This document shows, one piece after another, positions 26,324 through 36,127 of a stretch of DNA of 64,000 bases. Position 1 is the stretch's first letter, and every line of letters begins with the position of its first letter. The position numbers and the translations under genes were made by a program. The notes under the pieces are model-generated. The model was not told the origin of the DNA. It searched no databases and was given only the letters and a program-made list of their open reading frames with translations. The DNA comes from Pontimicrobium sp. SW4 (lineage in GTDB: Bacteria > Bacteroidota > Bacteroidia > Flavobacteriales > Flavobacteriaceae), in NCBI RefSeq assembly GCF_039954625.1, contig NZ_CP157199.1, positions 2,728,001 to 2,792,000 on the forward strand, written 5' to 3'.

Positions 26324-29050
26324 GTGAAAAAGAAGATTGTAGTAATATGTATGCTATTTACTACCATATTGTTTTCCCAAAACGAAGCTAACAACTGGTT
26401 TTTTGGTGAAAACATGGGATTGCGATTTAATAGAAACTCGCCTAGACCAACAGTACAGCAAGGTAGTTTAAATACATTAGAAGGTTGTGCATCAATATCT
26501 GATGCGAATGGAAGACTTTTGTTTTATTCGGATGGTTCAACTGCGTGGACTAGAACGCATCAACCTATGCCAAACGGCACCGATTTACTAGGAGATGAAT
26601 CTAGTACACAATCTGCTATTATAGTTCCTAATCCAACATATCTAAATATCTATTATTTGTTTACTGTTGGCTCCACAATAGAACCCTCAGGCTATCATTA
26701 TTATACTGTAGATTTATCACTCAATAATGGCTTAGGAGATATTTCAGGAGCTGCTACAGATTTATCTGGAAGTAGCGATGGAGGATTCTGGTCAGAAAAA
26801 ATTACAGCAGTAGAAACTGAGAATTGTGATGGTTATTGGGTAATTTCGTTAGTTGATAATTTATTTTACTCATATAAAGTAACCGAAAATGGGGTAAATC
26901 CAACTCCTGTTATTTCTCAGGTAAATTTTATGTCAAGACAATCCAGAGGTTACTTAAAAATTTCACCTAATGGAAAAAAGTTAGCTGTAGCGCATCAAGG
27001 ATTAACTTCAAGTACTAGTGGGCTTCTATTATACAGTTTTAATAATAGCACTGGTGTTGTATCCAATGATGGCGACATGATATTTAACTCTGGTGGTGTA
27101 GAAGCTCCTTATGGTATTGAATTCTCTTCGAGTGGTAATATGTTATATGCATCTACATTAGATAGTGATACATATAAACTTTATCAGTTCGATCTTAAAG
27201 ATACTAATCTTAGAACTAGAATGACACTTCTGCATTCTGAGTTAGCTTATAGAGGTGCATTACAATTAGGTCCAGATTTAAAAATATATGTCACAATTCC
27301 TGAAGAATATACAGTGGGGACACAATACTTAGATGTAATTCACAATCCTGAATTAAAAGGTGATGATTGTAATTTGGAATTAGATTATATTGACTTTGGT
27401 AACGGCAGGCAAGTAATGCAAGGACTACCTCCTTTTATTCAATCCTTTTTTATTATAAACGACTTTAATATTGTAAATCCTAACGAGGAAGTTACTGAAA
27501 CTAGTGCGGATCTTGCTATCTGTTACGATAGCACTTATACACTTAACGGACCTAACATTCCTGGAGCTGAATATTTTTGGGCGTTTAATGATGGTACTAC
27601 AACTACTAATATCCCAACGCCTTCTCCTCCTCATCAATTAATCATAAATAGTGATGGTTCGAATACTATAGGTACTTATTCGCTTTTTGTTGATTCTCAT
27701 GATAACTGTGACAACAAATATGAAGGCTTTGCAAATATTACATTTAACTTACCTCCAAATATTAATTCTAACGTAATGCTAGATAAATGTGATTTATTTG
27801 ATAATGATTCGCAAGATGGTCTAACTACATTTGATTTAAGAAACAGTATCGATTTAATAACCAGTAATCGATCTAGTAATTTTAATGTTTATTTCTATTT
27901 AAACGTTTCTGATGCAGCATCAGACCCTTTAAATCAAAACTCATTAGATCCTATTTTTTCGAATACAATTGCAAATCAAATTGTTATAGCTAAAGTTTAT
28001 GAAATTGGGAATGACTGCTATAGTTTAAGTGAAATTGAATTAATAGCAACACCAAGTACTGCATTATTAGCAGCAAATGAATATGGTTGTAATCTGGGAG
28101 ATGATACTGCTTTATTTAAACTATCCGATATTAAAAATAACATCATTAATTCACTTAACCCAGCTGGCACATATACTGTTACTTTATATGATTCTCTTGA
28201 AAATGCTATAAATGACAATGAAATTTCTGAAAACAATTATGCAACAGAAGAAACAACCTTGTTTTTTAAAGTTGAAGACAATGGAAACTGTTATGGGTCT
28301 GGACAAGTAAATTTGCTCATTAGTACATTTCCTGAGTTTGATTCTCAGGAAACCATCATTATTTGCAATAACTCATTCCCTATCACTTTAACCGCTCCAA
28401 TACCTACTAATATACAAAATAACTATAGCTATTATTGGAGTACAAATGATACAGGTTATCAAATATCAATACCTAGCTCTCAAACAGTGATTCTTACAAT
28501 TGTTGATAATGTTTCAGATTGTGAAAAGCAAAAAACTTTTAAAGTATTAAGCTCAACTACACCTATTTTAAACGGTATTACTGTTGATGTAGGAGATAGC
28601 AATACTGTAACTGTATCAGCCGCACATAATAGCGATAATCTTTACGCATTAAACAATATAGATGATGTTTTTACATTTAATTACCAATCTGAAAACACTT
28701 TTAAAAATGTACCTCCAGGAACTTACGATGTATATATTAATAATGTTTGTGGCACAGTGGTGCAAAGAATTTTTGTTTTTGGTTTTCAAAAATTCTTGAC
28801 ACCTAATAATGATGGCTATCATGATACTTGGAGAGTAAAAGGATTAGATCATGATAATTTTACCTTCTCAGATATTAATATATTCGACAGGTATGGGAAA
28901 TTGCTTAATATTTTAAATCCAAACTCCGGTTGGGATGGTACTTTTAATGGAAAAAAATTACCATCAAGTGATTATTGGTTTACTATAAGTGTTAATGACC
29001 TAAACAATAACTTGGTTACTTATAAGGGTCATTTTAGCTTAGTATACTAA
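26324..29050 (+). CDS. Large secreted protein with T9SS type B (CHU_C/gliding-type) sorting domain
   Basis: 908 residues from a GTG start, with a signal peptide ending ILFSQ. The first about 370 residues read as a seven-bladed-propeller-like part (NNWFFGENMGLRFN; GYLKISPNGKKLAVAH; YGIEFSSSGNMLYAS). The middle carries adhesin/PKD-like modules rich in cysteine pairs, including a FGNGRQVMQGLPPFIQSFF stretch. The last about 90 residues are the type B sorting domain (FLTPNNDGYHDTWRVKG, FDRYGKLL, GWDGTFNGKKLPSSDYWF). Such proteins are exported by T9SS and often act in adhesion or gliding, as SprB-like cargo paired with PorP/SprF. Cargo role here is inferred. Confidence 0.88.
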   Translation: MKKKIVVICMLFTTILFSQNEANNWFFGENMGLRFNRNSPRPTVQQGSLNTLEGCASISDANGRLLFYSDGSTAWTRTHQPMPNGTDLLGDESSTQSAIIVPNPTYLNIYYLFTVGSTIEPSGYHYYTVDLSLNNGLGDISGAATDLSGSSDGGFWSEKITAVETENCDGYWVISLVDNLFYSYKVTENGVNPTPVISQVNFMSRQSRGYLKISPNGKKLAVAHQGLTSSTSGLLLYSFNNSTGVVSNDGDMIFNSGGVEAPYGIEFSSSGNMLYASTLDSDTYKLYQFDLKDTNLRTRMTLLHSELAYRGALQLGPDLKIYVTIPEEYTVGTQYLDVIHNPELKGDDCNLELDYIDFGNGRQVMQGLPPFIQSFFIINDFNIVNPNEEVTETSADLAICYDSTYTLNGPNIPGAEYFWAFNDGTTTTNIPTPSPPHQLIINSDGSNTIGTYSLFVDSHDNCDNKYEGFANITFNLPPNINSNVMLDKCDLFDNDSQDGLTTFDLRNSIDLITSNRSSNFNVYFYLNVSDAASDPLNQNSLDPIFSNTIANQIVIAKVYEIGNDCYSLSEIELIATPSTALLAANEYGCNLGDDTALFKLSDIKNNIINSLNPAGTYTVTLYDSLENAINDNEISENNYATEETTLFFKVEDNGNCYGSGQVNLLISTFPEFDSQETIIICNNSFPITLTAPIPTNIQNNYSYYWSTNDTGYQISIPSSQTVILTIVDNVSDCEKQKTFKVLSSTTPILNGITVDVGDSNTVTVSAAHNSDNLYALNNIDDVFTFNYQSENTFKNVPPGTYDVYINNVCGTVVQRIFVFGFQKFLTPNNDGYHDTWRVKGLDHDNFTFSDINIFDRYGKLLNILNPNSGWDGTFNGKKLPSSDYWFTISVNDLNNNLVTYKGHFSLVY

Positions 29051-29053
29051 AAA

Positions 29054-29848
29054 TCAATTCCAAACTTCAGTTTGAACCCAAGTGGCAGCATCAGCTAAAT
29101 AGCTTGCATAATCACATACATCCAAATGTGATAGTCCTGGTGCTACTACAAACTCTATGCTTGAGCCAGCATTTCTGGATTTGTTTACAAAAGCTTCCGT
29201 TGCTTCTACTGGAAATAATTCGTCATCTTCCCCATGAATAACATACAATGGCACATCTATTTCTGGAACTTCACCAGATGCTCTTTCTGGATCATATGAG
29301 CTTGCCATAGGAATTGCAGCTGAAAAAAGTTCTGGATAATAATCTGCATAAAACCAACTTCCATTGCCTCCATTACTATAACCAGTAATAATAACTTGAC
29401 TAGGGTTTATATACCAATTAGACTTTGCTAAATCTATTAATGCTAGTACTTGTTGCTGGTTTGAAGAATCGTACCATTCATCAAAACCTGCATTAGGGCT
29501 AATAATGAACGCATTTAAAATTTGTAATCCATCTTCTACATAACATTCTGTATTTTTATGTGCTGAAGGACTTCCTCCTGAAGCTCCGTGTAAATCAATA
29601 ACCAACGGTCTTAAATTATCAATTGACGCATCTGCTGGCGCTACAACTCTAAAATTCCAGTACTTATCACTGACTAATGTCTCTAATGCAAAATCATTAA
29701 TCCCTGGCTGTACATCAAGATTTTGGAAATCTTCTATAACATCTTCGGCCGTTCGAACTTCAGGAGTTGGAGCTGATTCTTTCTTACTACAACTTAATAT
29801 TGTAGAAACTGTTACTAATAATACTAATACTTTTTTTAACTTTTTCAT
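29054..29848 (-). CDS. Alpha/beta-hydrolase lipoprotein (PHB depolymerase/LpqC-like esterase)
   Basis: 264 residues with a lipoprotein signal (lipobox ILSC). The hydrolase core shows an HGASGG oxyanion loop, nucleophile elbow GYSNGG, a region VIHGEDDELFP that supplies the acid residue, and a late histidine in LSHLDVCDYASY. This pattern fits the secreted esterase group that includes polyhydroxybutyrate depolymerases and feruloyl esterases. The gene ends 4 bp from the convergent T9SS gene at 26324. Substrate unknown. Confidence 0.82.
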   Translation of the reverse strand: MKKLKKVLVLLVTVSTILSCSKKESAPTPEVRTAEDVIEDFQNLDVQPGINDFALETLVSDKYWNFRVVAPADASIDNLRPLVIDLHGASGGSPSAHKNTECYVEDGLQILNAFIISPNAGFDEWYDSSNQQQVLALIDLAKSNWYINPSQVIITGYSNGGNGSWFYADYYPELFSAAIPMASSYDPERASGEVPEIDVPLYVIHGEDDELFPVEATEAFVNKSRNAGSSIEFVVAPGLSHLDVCDYASYLADAATWVQTEVWN

Positions 29849-29943
29849 GAGTGCTTTTTCTCAAATTTAAAAAAAATTATTGTAGAAGCTCTTATATAAT
29901 AGAATTTATAATTTTTAGACGTTTAATAAAAAGACATTCAACG

Positions 29944-29974
29944 AAAAAACCACTCGTTTCGAGTGGTTTTTTTA
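29944..29974 (-). terminator. Terminator of clpX
   Basis: A 13-bp perfect stem (AAAAAACCACTCG with CGAGTGGTTTTTT) encloses loop TTT. It lies 23 bases beyond the clpX stop codon. The sequence repeats that of the GH3 terminator at 26211. Confidence 0.88.
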
Positions 29975-29996
29975 TTTATTTTAAAAGCTTAAAAAA

Positions 29997-31229
29997 CTAA
30001 GAAACTGCCTTTAATTTTTTAAGTCTTGTTTTTGTTAGTTTCCCTTCAGCATAGGCCTTAGTAACATTTAATTTAGTTTCATTACTACTTGGTAAATTAA
30101 ACATAGCGTCAGTTAAAATTTCTTCACAAAGCGATCTTAAGCCACGTGCTCCAAGCTTATACTCAACTGCCTTTTCTACAATAAAATCCAACGCTCCATC
30201 AGTTATTGACAGCTCTATTTCATCCATAGCAAACAATTTCTTGTATTGTTTTACTATAGCATTTTTTGGTTCCGTCAAGATTGCTCTAAGGGTATTAGCA
30301 TCTAAGGGATTCATATATGTTAATACTGGGAGGCGTCCAATAATTTCTGGAATTAAACCAAAGTCTTTAAGATCCTTAGGGATAATATATTGCAAAATAT
30401 TATCCTTATCTATTATTTCTCCTTCATGTGACGCTTTATAACCAATAGATGACATATTTAAACGTTTGGAAATATGACGCTCAATACCATCAAAAGCACC
30501 TCCTGCTATAAATAAGATATTTTCGGTATTTACTTCAATAAATTTTTGATCTGGATGCTTTCTACCTCCTTTTGGTGGTACATTAACAACTGTTCCTTCA
30601 AGCAATTTTAATAATGCTTGTTGTACACCTTCGCCAGATACATCTCTGGTAATTGAAGGGTTATCACTTTTACGTGCAATTTTATCTATTTCGTCAATAA
30701 ATACAATACCTCGTTCTGCTTTTTCTAGATTATAATCAGCTGCTTGCAATAAACGTGTTAAAATACTCTCTACATCTTCACCGACATACCCAGCTTCAGT
30801 AAGTACTGTAGCATCTACAATTGCCAAAGGCACATTGAGCATTTTGGCAATAGTTTTTGCCATTAACGTTTTACCTGTTCCTGTTTGACCAACCATCATG
30901 ATATTTGATTTTTGAATCTCAATATCATCATCGGTAGGTGATTGCAATAAACGTTTATAATGATTATACACAGCTACAGACATTACTTTTTTAGTATGCT
31001 CTTGACCTATGATATATTCGTCTAAAAATCCTTTAATTTGTTGAGGTTTGCGTAACATTAATTCTGCAGACAAATCTCCTGAATCCATTTGTTTTGATTC
31101 CTCAATAACAATTCCATGAGCTTGCTCAATACAACGATCACAAATGTGTGCATCTAAGCCAGCTATTAATAAATTGGTTTCTGGTTTTTTTCTACCGCAA
31201 AACGAACATTCTAATTCTTCCTTCGCCAT
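29997..31229 (-). CDS. clpX: ClpX, ATP-dependent unfoldase subunit of ClpXP
   Basis: 410 residues. It has the N-terminal zinc-binding domain with Cys8, Cys11, Cys30 and Cys33, Walker A GQTGTGKT (114-121), Walker [12 protein letters not shown] (about 173-183), an IGF-like loop region around the mid-protein and the arginine-bearing [12 protein letters not shown] sensor 2. ClpX forms a hexamer that unfolds tagged proteins and feeds them to ClpP. clpP starts 94 bp upstream on the same strand, so the two are probably linked in expression. Confidence 0.97.
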   Translation of the reverse strand: MAKEELECSFCGRKKPETNLLIAGLDAHICDRCIEQAHGIVIEESKQMDSGDLSAELMLRKPQQIKGFLDEYIIGQEHTKKVMSVAVYNHYKRLLQSPTDDDIEIQKSNIMMVGQTGTGKTLMAKTIAKMLNVPLAIVDATVLTEAGYVGEDVESILTRLLQAADYNLEKAERGIVFIDEIDKIARKSDNPSITRDVSGEGVQQALLKLLEGTVVNVPPKGGRKHPDQKFIEVNTENILFIAGGAFDGIERHISKRLNMSSIGYKASHEGEIIDKDNILQYIIPKDLKDFGLIPEIIGRLPVLTYMNPLDANTLRAILTEPKNAIVKQYKKLFAMDEIELSITDGALDFIVEKAVEYKLGARGLRSLCEEILTDAMFNLPSSNETKLNVTKAYAEGKLTKTRLKKLKAVS

Positions 31230-31323
31230 TCTTTAAAGTTAAAAGTGATTAGTTAAAAGTGAAAACCTTTTGATCAAACTTTTCAAAATGTTTCTAAACC
31301 AACACACTATTCATATTATTTTT

Positions 31324-31998
31324 CTAGTTACGAGACAGTATCTCGTCTATCATTCCATATTCTAAAGCCTTATCAGATTTCATCCAATAATCACGATCAC
31401 TATCAGCATATACTTTGTCGTAATCTTGTCCAGAATGCTTACTTATTATTTTATACAACTCTTCTTTAAGTATTAATATTTCACGAGCAGTAATTTCAAT
31501 ATCACTAGCTTGCCCTTGTGCACCTCCTAAAGGTTGGTGAATCATAACTCTAGAATGTGTTAACCCACTTCGTTTTCCTTTTTCTCCTGCACATAATAGT
31601 ACTGCTCCCATTGATGCTGCCATTCCTGTACAAATAGTTGCTACATCTGGTTTAATTAATTGCATAGTATCATAAATACCTAAACCTGCGTACACACTTC
31701 CTCCAGGAGAGTTAATATATATTTGAATGTCTTTTGTAGAATCTGTACTCTCCAAAAATAATAGTTGCGCTTGAATAATATTTGCTACTTGATCGTTAAT
31801 TGCAGTTCCCATAAAAATGATACGATCCATCATTAATCTTGAAAACACATCAAAAATAGCAATGTTCATTTGTCGCTCTTCAATAATATTTGGTGTTAAA
31901 TTAGTTGGATACATACTACTAATAATTTTATTGTAATAAGTACTACTAATGCCTTGATCTTTTATAGCGAATTTTTCGAATTCTTTTCCGTAATCCAT
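31324..31998 (-). CDS. clpP: ClpP, ATP-dependent protease catalytic subunit
   Basis: 224 residues. The catalytic triad is visible: Ser129 in GMAASMGA, His154 in MIHQPLGG and Asp203 in DSDRDYWM. A short propeptide-like N terminus precedes the core (MDYGKEFEKFAIKDQG). Two heptameric rings form the chamber that cleaves proteins delivered by ClpX. The upstream gene on the strand is tig, but a terminator lies between them, so clpP should have its own promoter. Confidence 0.97.
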   Translation of the reverse strand: MDYGKEFEKFAIKDQGISSTYYNKIISSMYPTNLTPNIIEERQMNIAIFDVFSRLMMDRIIFMGTAINDQVANIIQAQLLFLESTDSTKDIQIYINSPGGSVYAGLGIYDTMQLIKPDVATICTGMAASMGAVLLCAGEKGKRSGLTHSRVMIHQPLGGAQGQASDIEITAREILILKEELYKIISKHSGQDYDKVYADSDRDYWMKSDKALEYGMIDEILSRN

Positions 31999-32028
31999 AG
32001 TTATTTTAAGTAATATAATTGATAATAA

Positions 32029-32062
32029 AAAAAGCGTTGAATCCTTATGAATTCAACGCCTA
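32029..32062 (-). terminator. Terminator between tig and clpP
   Basis: On the minus strand a 9-bp stem (GCGTTGAAT with ATTCAACGC) ends in seven T. It lies about 20 bases after the tig stop and before the clpP start, so most tig transcripts should stop here. Confidence 0.85.
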
Positions 32063-32082
32063 AATATAGTGATTTTTTAAAA

Positions 32083-33408
32083 CTATGAACCGTAAACTTC
32101 TTTAACAAATTTGTCGTAAGACAATTCTTTAGCTTTAAGATTTGCATTTTCTTTATAGAATGCTAATAATTTTTGACTTGTTAATTGTTCAGACAAACGC
32201 TTAACTTCATCTTGATTTGATAATATTCTAGCCGAAATATCATCCAACTCTTTTTCAGATGGATTCATTTGTCCAAACTGCGCCATTTGACCTTTAATCA
32301 TCTCGTGCGTATAAGCTTTTAGATCGTCAAAGTTTATTTGAAGGTTATTCTCTACAATTAACTTACTTTCTATTAACTGATAACGCATTGCTTTTTCAGA
32401 CTTTTCGTATTCCTCTTTAGCTTGCACCTCATCTAATTGCTCTTCTCCTGCTGTTTGAATCCACTTTTGTAAAAACTCAGCTGGCAAATCAAATTTTGTG
32501 TTTTCTACTAAATATTCTGTCACATCGTTTAATAATTTTTGATCAGATTGCTGAACGAATTGCTTTTCGGCATCTTCTTTAATCTTCTCTTTCAACTCAG
32601 TTGCAGATGTTACGTTGCCTTTTCCAAATAATTTATCGAATAACTCTTGATCTAAATCAGCAAGTTCTCTAGAGTTAACTTCGGTAATTGTAAAATCTAC
32701 ATTAATATTTAAACCATGAGCATCACCATGAGGTACTTTTAAGTAGTTCATTAAATCATGATCGTCACTAAAAAGCCCTTTTGTTTTTAAGGTAATAACA
32801 TCGCCTACTTTAGCGCCAATAAACTTTTTAGCGTTTACCTTACCTTTTAGTTTATCTAAAGTTAAAGTTGTGGTGTTATTAATCTCTTTTTCTTCGTTTA
32901 CAAAAGTTCCTGTGATTTCGTCATTTTCTTCAACTTCGTTTTTAGAAATGATTTTACCGTATTGCTTCTGAATATTTTCAACTTGATCATCAATCATTTT
33001 ATCATCAGCAACAATGTTGTAATGCGTAATAGCTTTTTTTCCTTTAAGTTTTACTTCGAACTCTGGAGTTAAGCCTAATTCAAACTCAAAAGTAAAATCA
33101 TCGGCATCCCAATTTAAATCGTCTTGTGCTTTTGGCAACGGATTTCCAAGAACATCAAGCTTTTCTTCGGTTAAGTATTTATGCAACGCATCTTGAAGTA
33201 ATTTATTTACCTCATCTACCAATACAGCCTTTCCATATTGCTTTTTAACCATTCCCATTGGAACATGTCCTTTTCTAAATCCTGGAATGTTTGCAGTTTT
33301 ACGATAATCGGATAAAATTTTCTCTACTTTATCTGCATAATCGCCTTTTTCAATATCTACTTTTACTACTGCATTTAATGCATCGATATTTTCTCTTGTA
33401 ATATTCAT
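32083..33408 (-). CDS. tig: Trigger factor, ribosome-associated chaperone
   Basis: 441 residues, full length for trigger factor. The N-terminal ribosome-binding domain has the signature IPGFRKGHVPMGMVKKQYG (residues about 38-56), which corresponds to the GFRxGxxP loop that touches L23. A PPIase-like middle domain follows (DEITGTFVNEEKEIN, KFIGAKVGDVITLK), then a helical C-terminal chaperone domain. The protein shields nascent chains at the ribosome exit. A canonical flavobacterial promoter lies upstream and a terminator downstream, so it is probably a single-gene transcript. Confidence 0.95.
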   Translation of the reverse strand: MNITRENIDALNAVVKVDIEKGDYADKVEKILSDYRKTANIPGFRKGHVPMGMVKKQYGKAVLVDEVNKLLQDALHKYLTEEKLDVLGNPLPKAQDDLNWDADDFTFEFELGLTPEFEVKLKGKKAITHYNIVADDKMIDDQVENIQKQYGKIISKNEVEENDEITGTFVNEEKEINNTTTLTLDKLKGKVNAKKFIGAKVGDVITLKTKGLFSDDHDLMNYLKVPHGDAHGLNINVDFTITEVNSRELADLDQELFDKLFGKGNVTSATELKEKIKEDAEKQFVQQSDQKLLNDVTEYLVENTKFDLPAEFLQKWIQTAGEEQLDEVQAKEEYEKSEKAMRYQLIESKLIVENNLQINFDDLKAYTHEMIKGQMAQFGQMNPSEKELDDISARILSNQDEVKRLSEQLTSQKLLAFYKENANLKAKELSYDKFVKEVYGS

Positions 33409-33431
33409 TTTGCCTAAATAAAATTTGGCTG

Positions 33432-33462
33432 CAAAAGTACGATATTTTTGAGATTGAACAAA
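33432..33462 (-). promoter_or_regulatory. Flavobacterial sigma-A promoter of tig
   Basis: On the minus strand TTTG (33459-33462) is followed after 19 bases by TACTTTTG (33432-33439), a full match to TTTG-N19-TAnnTTTG. Transcription should start near 33426, giving a leader of about 18 bases before the tig ATG at 33408. Confidence 0.85.
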
Positions 33463-33486
33463 GTTTTTAATTGACTGAAATTCAGT

Positions 33487-33837
33487 CTATTTTTTATCTT
33501 CTTTTAATACAGAATATAAGATGGATTGTAAAAACGAAAGCAACAAGCTAAACAGAATAGCTGTCCATATACTAGACACTTGGAAACCATCAATTAACTT
33601 ATCAGCCAATAATATAATTAAAGCGTTTACTACTAACAAAAATAACCCTAAGGTTAGGATGGTAATAGGCAAGGTTAAAATAATTAATATTGGTTTTACC
33701 AACACATTTAATATTGCTAAAACTAAAGCAACAATTAAAGGTGTAGTAAATGAGTCATCGAGTGATACTCCAGGAAGCAATTTTGCCAAAATAACTACAG
33801 CAATAGCACTTAAAACAAGTTTCATTAATAGTTTCAT
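33487..33837 (-). CDS. Phage holin family / DUF360-type membrane protein
   Basis: 116 residues with four predicted membrane helices and few charges until the tail (SVLKEDKK). The pattern IVALVLAILNVLVKPILIILTLPITILTLGLFLLVVNALIILL is the mark of the widespread PF04020 family, named after mycobacteriophage holins but found as a single chromosomal gene in many bacteria. A lytic role is not implied and no phage genes are nearby. It sits between tig and an alpha/beta-hydrolase on the same strand. Confidence 0.85.
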   Translation of the reverse strand: MKLLMKLVLSAIAVVILAKLLPGVSLDDSFTTPLIVALVLAILNVLVKPILIILTLPITILTLGLFLLVVNALIILLADKLIDGFQVSSIWTAILFSLLLSFLQSILYSVLKEDKK

Positions 33838-33879
33838 ATATCTAATTTTTATTTGATTGAAGATACGAAATATTCCTTT

Positions 33880-34650
33880 TTAGGTTATGAATTCTATAAC
33901 GAATTGATAAAACTCTTTAGGGTTTTCGGCATGTAACCAATGTCCTGCCTTATTTACAGTAGCAATCGAAGCATTTGGAAATTGCATTTTTATTAGTCGC
34001 TCATCATTAGCTCCAATATATTCTGATCGATCTCCACGAAGAAACAAAGTGCTTTTTTCAAACTTTAAATGTATAGGTAAAGCTTCGCCTACTTCGGATA
34101 TATTTTTAGTTAGAACTTCTAGATTCACTCTAAGGCCTAACTGTCCTTTTTCTACCCAAAATAAATTTTTTAATAAGAACTGTCTTATTCCAAATTCTGA
34201 AACATATTTTGAAAGTACTTCATCTGCTTCAGTTCTAGACGAAATCTCATTAAAATCTAATGCCGCTAATCCTTTTAAAATAGTATCATGATGTATTGGA
34301 TAAAAACGCGGAGAAATATCAGCAACAATTAATTTTTCTACTTTTTCTGGATATTTAGCCGCGAAAAGCATAGCTGTTTTTCCTCCCATAGAATGTCCAA
34401 GTAGAATAATATTCTCTAATTCATGATAGTCGCAGTACTTTTTTAGGTCTTCAGCCAAAATATCGTAATCAAAATCTTCCTCATGAAAACTACGTCCATG
34501 ATTACGTTGATCTACTAAATGTACTTCATAACCCTGCTCACTGAATTGCTTTCCAAGCGTTTTCCAGTTGTCACCCATTCCCAAAAAACCATGAAGGATC
34601 ACAAATGGTTTACCTTCTCCTATTATATTTGAATGTAATACTTTTTCCAT
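33880..34650 (-). CDS. Alpha/beta-fold hydrolase (YbfF-like)
   Basis: 256 residues without a signal peptide. Visible: the oxyanion segment LHGFLGMGDNW, the DQRNHGRS strand, nucleophile elbow LLGHSMGGKTA (Ser near residue 88), a FLRGDRSEYI acid region and a C-terminal NKAGHWLHAENP histidine. This set is typical of the YbfF/esterase group of cytoplasmic hydrolases that act on short-chain acyl esters or thioesters. The next gene on the strand, an SDR, ends 6 bp upstream, so the two are co-transcribed with pdxJ. Confidence 0.87.
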   Translation of the reverse strand: MEKVLHSNIIGEGKPFVILHGFLGMGDNWKTLGKQFSEQGYEVHLVDQRNHGRSFHEEDFDYDILAEDLKKYCDYHELENIILLGHSMGGKTAMLFAAKYPEKVEKLIVADISPRFYPIHHDTILKGLAALDFNEISSRTEADEVLSKYVSEFGIRQFLLKNLFWVEKGQLGLRVNLEVLTKNISEVGEALPIHLKFEKSTLFLRGDRSEYIGANDERLIKMQFPNASIATVNKAGHWLHAENPKEFYQFVIEFIT

Positions 34651-34656
34651 ACAGAT

Positions 34657-35325
34657 TTACCAACTTATTTTACTATGAGTTTCAACATCCCAATATACTC
34701 CGTTGTCAAAATCACGATTAATAAAATTATAAATTCTCTTAGCTGATTCTTCTGAAGTCAATCGAGCATTTTCGTTACTGTTTTCTGAAATTGTTGTTTT
34801 TACCCAACCTGGATGAACTGCTGCTACATTTATTTTATCTTTCAGCCTATTAGTTAAAATTTTGGTATACATATTTATACCGCTTTTAGATATTCTATAA
34901 GCTACAGAGTCTGTATTCGAATTCATACTTACTGAACCCATTTTAGAAGATATATTAATTACTTTTTTCTTAATAAAATTTATAATAGACTCAGTAAAGA
35001 AAACTGTTCCAGTTAAATTAACATTAAGTGTTAAGTTAAAACTATCCAACTCTGGGTATTCCATATCTAAATCGGGACCAATCCCAGCATTGTTTACTAA
35101 TATGTCTATTGGTTTGAATTGTTTTAAAATCGTATCGCTTGCTATGTTAATGCTTGAAACATCAGATAAATCTAGTTTTATTACTGTAAAATCTTTACTG
35201 AAAACATCTTTAATTTTTCCATCTCTAGATGTACCAATAACATAAAAACCTTCTTCTAAAAACTTTTTTGCAAGGGCAAATCCTATACCTTTACTAGCCC
35301 CAGTTATTAAAACTGTTTTTTTCAT
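34657..35325 (-). CDS. Short-chain dehydrogenase/reductase (SDR)
   Basis: 222 residues. The Rossmann motif TGASKGIG (residues 7-14), the NNAG motif (LVNNAGIG) and the catalytic YRISK (Tyr and Lys) with ISSKMGS serine are all present. SDRs oxidise or reduce alcohols, ketones and sugars with NAD(P)H. No substrate clue is visible. Its start codon touches the pdxJ stop (35325/35326), which means tight translational coupling in the pdxJ-SDR-hydrolase operon. Confidence 0.9.
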   Translation of the reverse strand: MKKTVLITGASKGIGFALAKKFLEEGFYVIGTSRDGKIKDVFSKDFTVIKLDLSDVSSINIASDTILKQFKPIDILVNNAGIGPDLDMEYPELDSFNLTLNVNLTGTVFFTESIINFIKKKVINISSKMGSVSMNSNTDSVAYRISKSGINMYTKILTNRLKDKINVAAVHPGWVKTTISENSNENARLTSEESAKRIYNFINRDFDNGVYWDVETHSKISW

Positions 35326-36039
35326 TTACTTCAATTTATTCAAATACATTTGTACAACATTTTCAACTCCTAAATACAAACTTTCGGAAATTAATGCGTG
35401 GCCAATAGATACTTCCAAAAGGTTAGGTATGTTTTCTTTAAAAAATTGAATATTATCAAGTGACAAATCGTGACCTGCGTTTATACCTAAGCCTAATTCA
35501 CTGCATCTAACTGCGCATTTTGCATATGGTTCAACAGCCTTTTTATTTCCTAAGCTGTATTGATGTGCAAAAGCTTCAGTATATAATTCAATTCTATCTG
35601 TTCCTGTTTCTTTGGCACCATCCACTTGTTCAACAACAGGGTCTAAAAAAATTGAGGTTCTAATTCCGTTATTTTTAAATTCCTTAATAATTTCAGTTAA
35701 AAACCCTTTATGCTTAATTGTGTTCCAGCCAGCGTTGCTTGTTAATACATCTACAGCATCAGGCACCAGAGTGACTTGAGTTGGTTTAATAGCTAAAACC
35801 ATATCCACAAACTTTGGAATTGGATTCCCTTCAATATTATATTCAGTATAAACAACTGGTTTTAAATCGTAAGCGTCTTGATATCGTATATGGCGTTCGT
35901 CTGGACGTGGATGGATTGTCACGCCTTCAGCTCCAAATTCTTGAACATCTTTAGCAAATTGCACAACATTTGGTGTATTTCCCCCTCTTGAGTTTCGCAA
36001 CGTTGCTATCTTATTAATGTTTACACTTAACTTTGTCAT
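35326..36039 (-). CDS. pdxJ: Pyridoxine 5'-phosphate synthase PdxJ
   Basis: 237 residues from the ATG at 36039 (MTKLSVNINKIATLRN), which is where PdxJ proteins normally begin; the longer frame to 36057 is less likely. Motifs: NINKIATLRNSRGGNTP, HPRPDERHI, QVTLVPD, FLDPV and the LGINAGHDLSLDN glycine/histidine segment. PdxJ makes pyridoxine 5'-phosphate from 3-amino-2-oxopropyl phosphate and deoxyxylulose 5-phosphate in the DXP-dependent vitamin B6 pathway. It leads an operon with an SDR and a hydrolase and is divergent from the CBS gene. Confidence 0.95.
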   Translation of the reverse strand: MTKLSVNINKIATLRNSRGGNTPNVVQFAKDVQEFGAEGVTIHPRPDERHIRYQDAYDLKPVVYTEYNIEGNPIPKFVDMVLAIKPTQVTLVPDAVDVLTSNAGWNTIKHKGFLTEIIKEFKNNGIRTSIFLDPVVEQVDGAKETGTDRIELYTEAFAHQYSLGNKKAVEPYAKCAVRCSELGLGINAGHDLSLDNIQFFKENIPNLLEVSIGHALISESLYLGVENVVQMYLNKLK

Positions 36040-36127
36040 CAGTAAAATTTTAAACACAAAAATACAAAGTAAGTTACGCTTATTGTATTTATTTTTGATT
36101 ATTTTGCAATAGATAACACATCCTATT

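Noticed and set aside
33487..33837. Phage origin suggested by the holin-family name
   Set aside because: The family is a common chromosomal membrane protein; no lysin, capsid or integrase genes are near.
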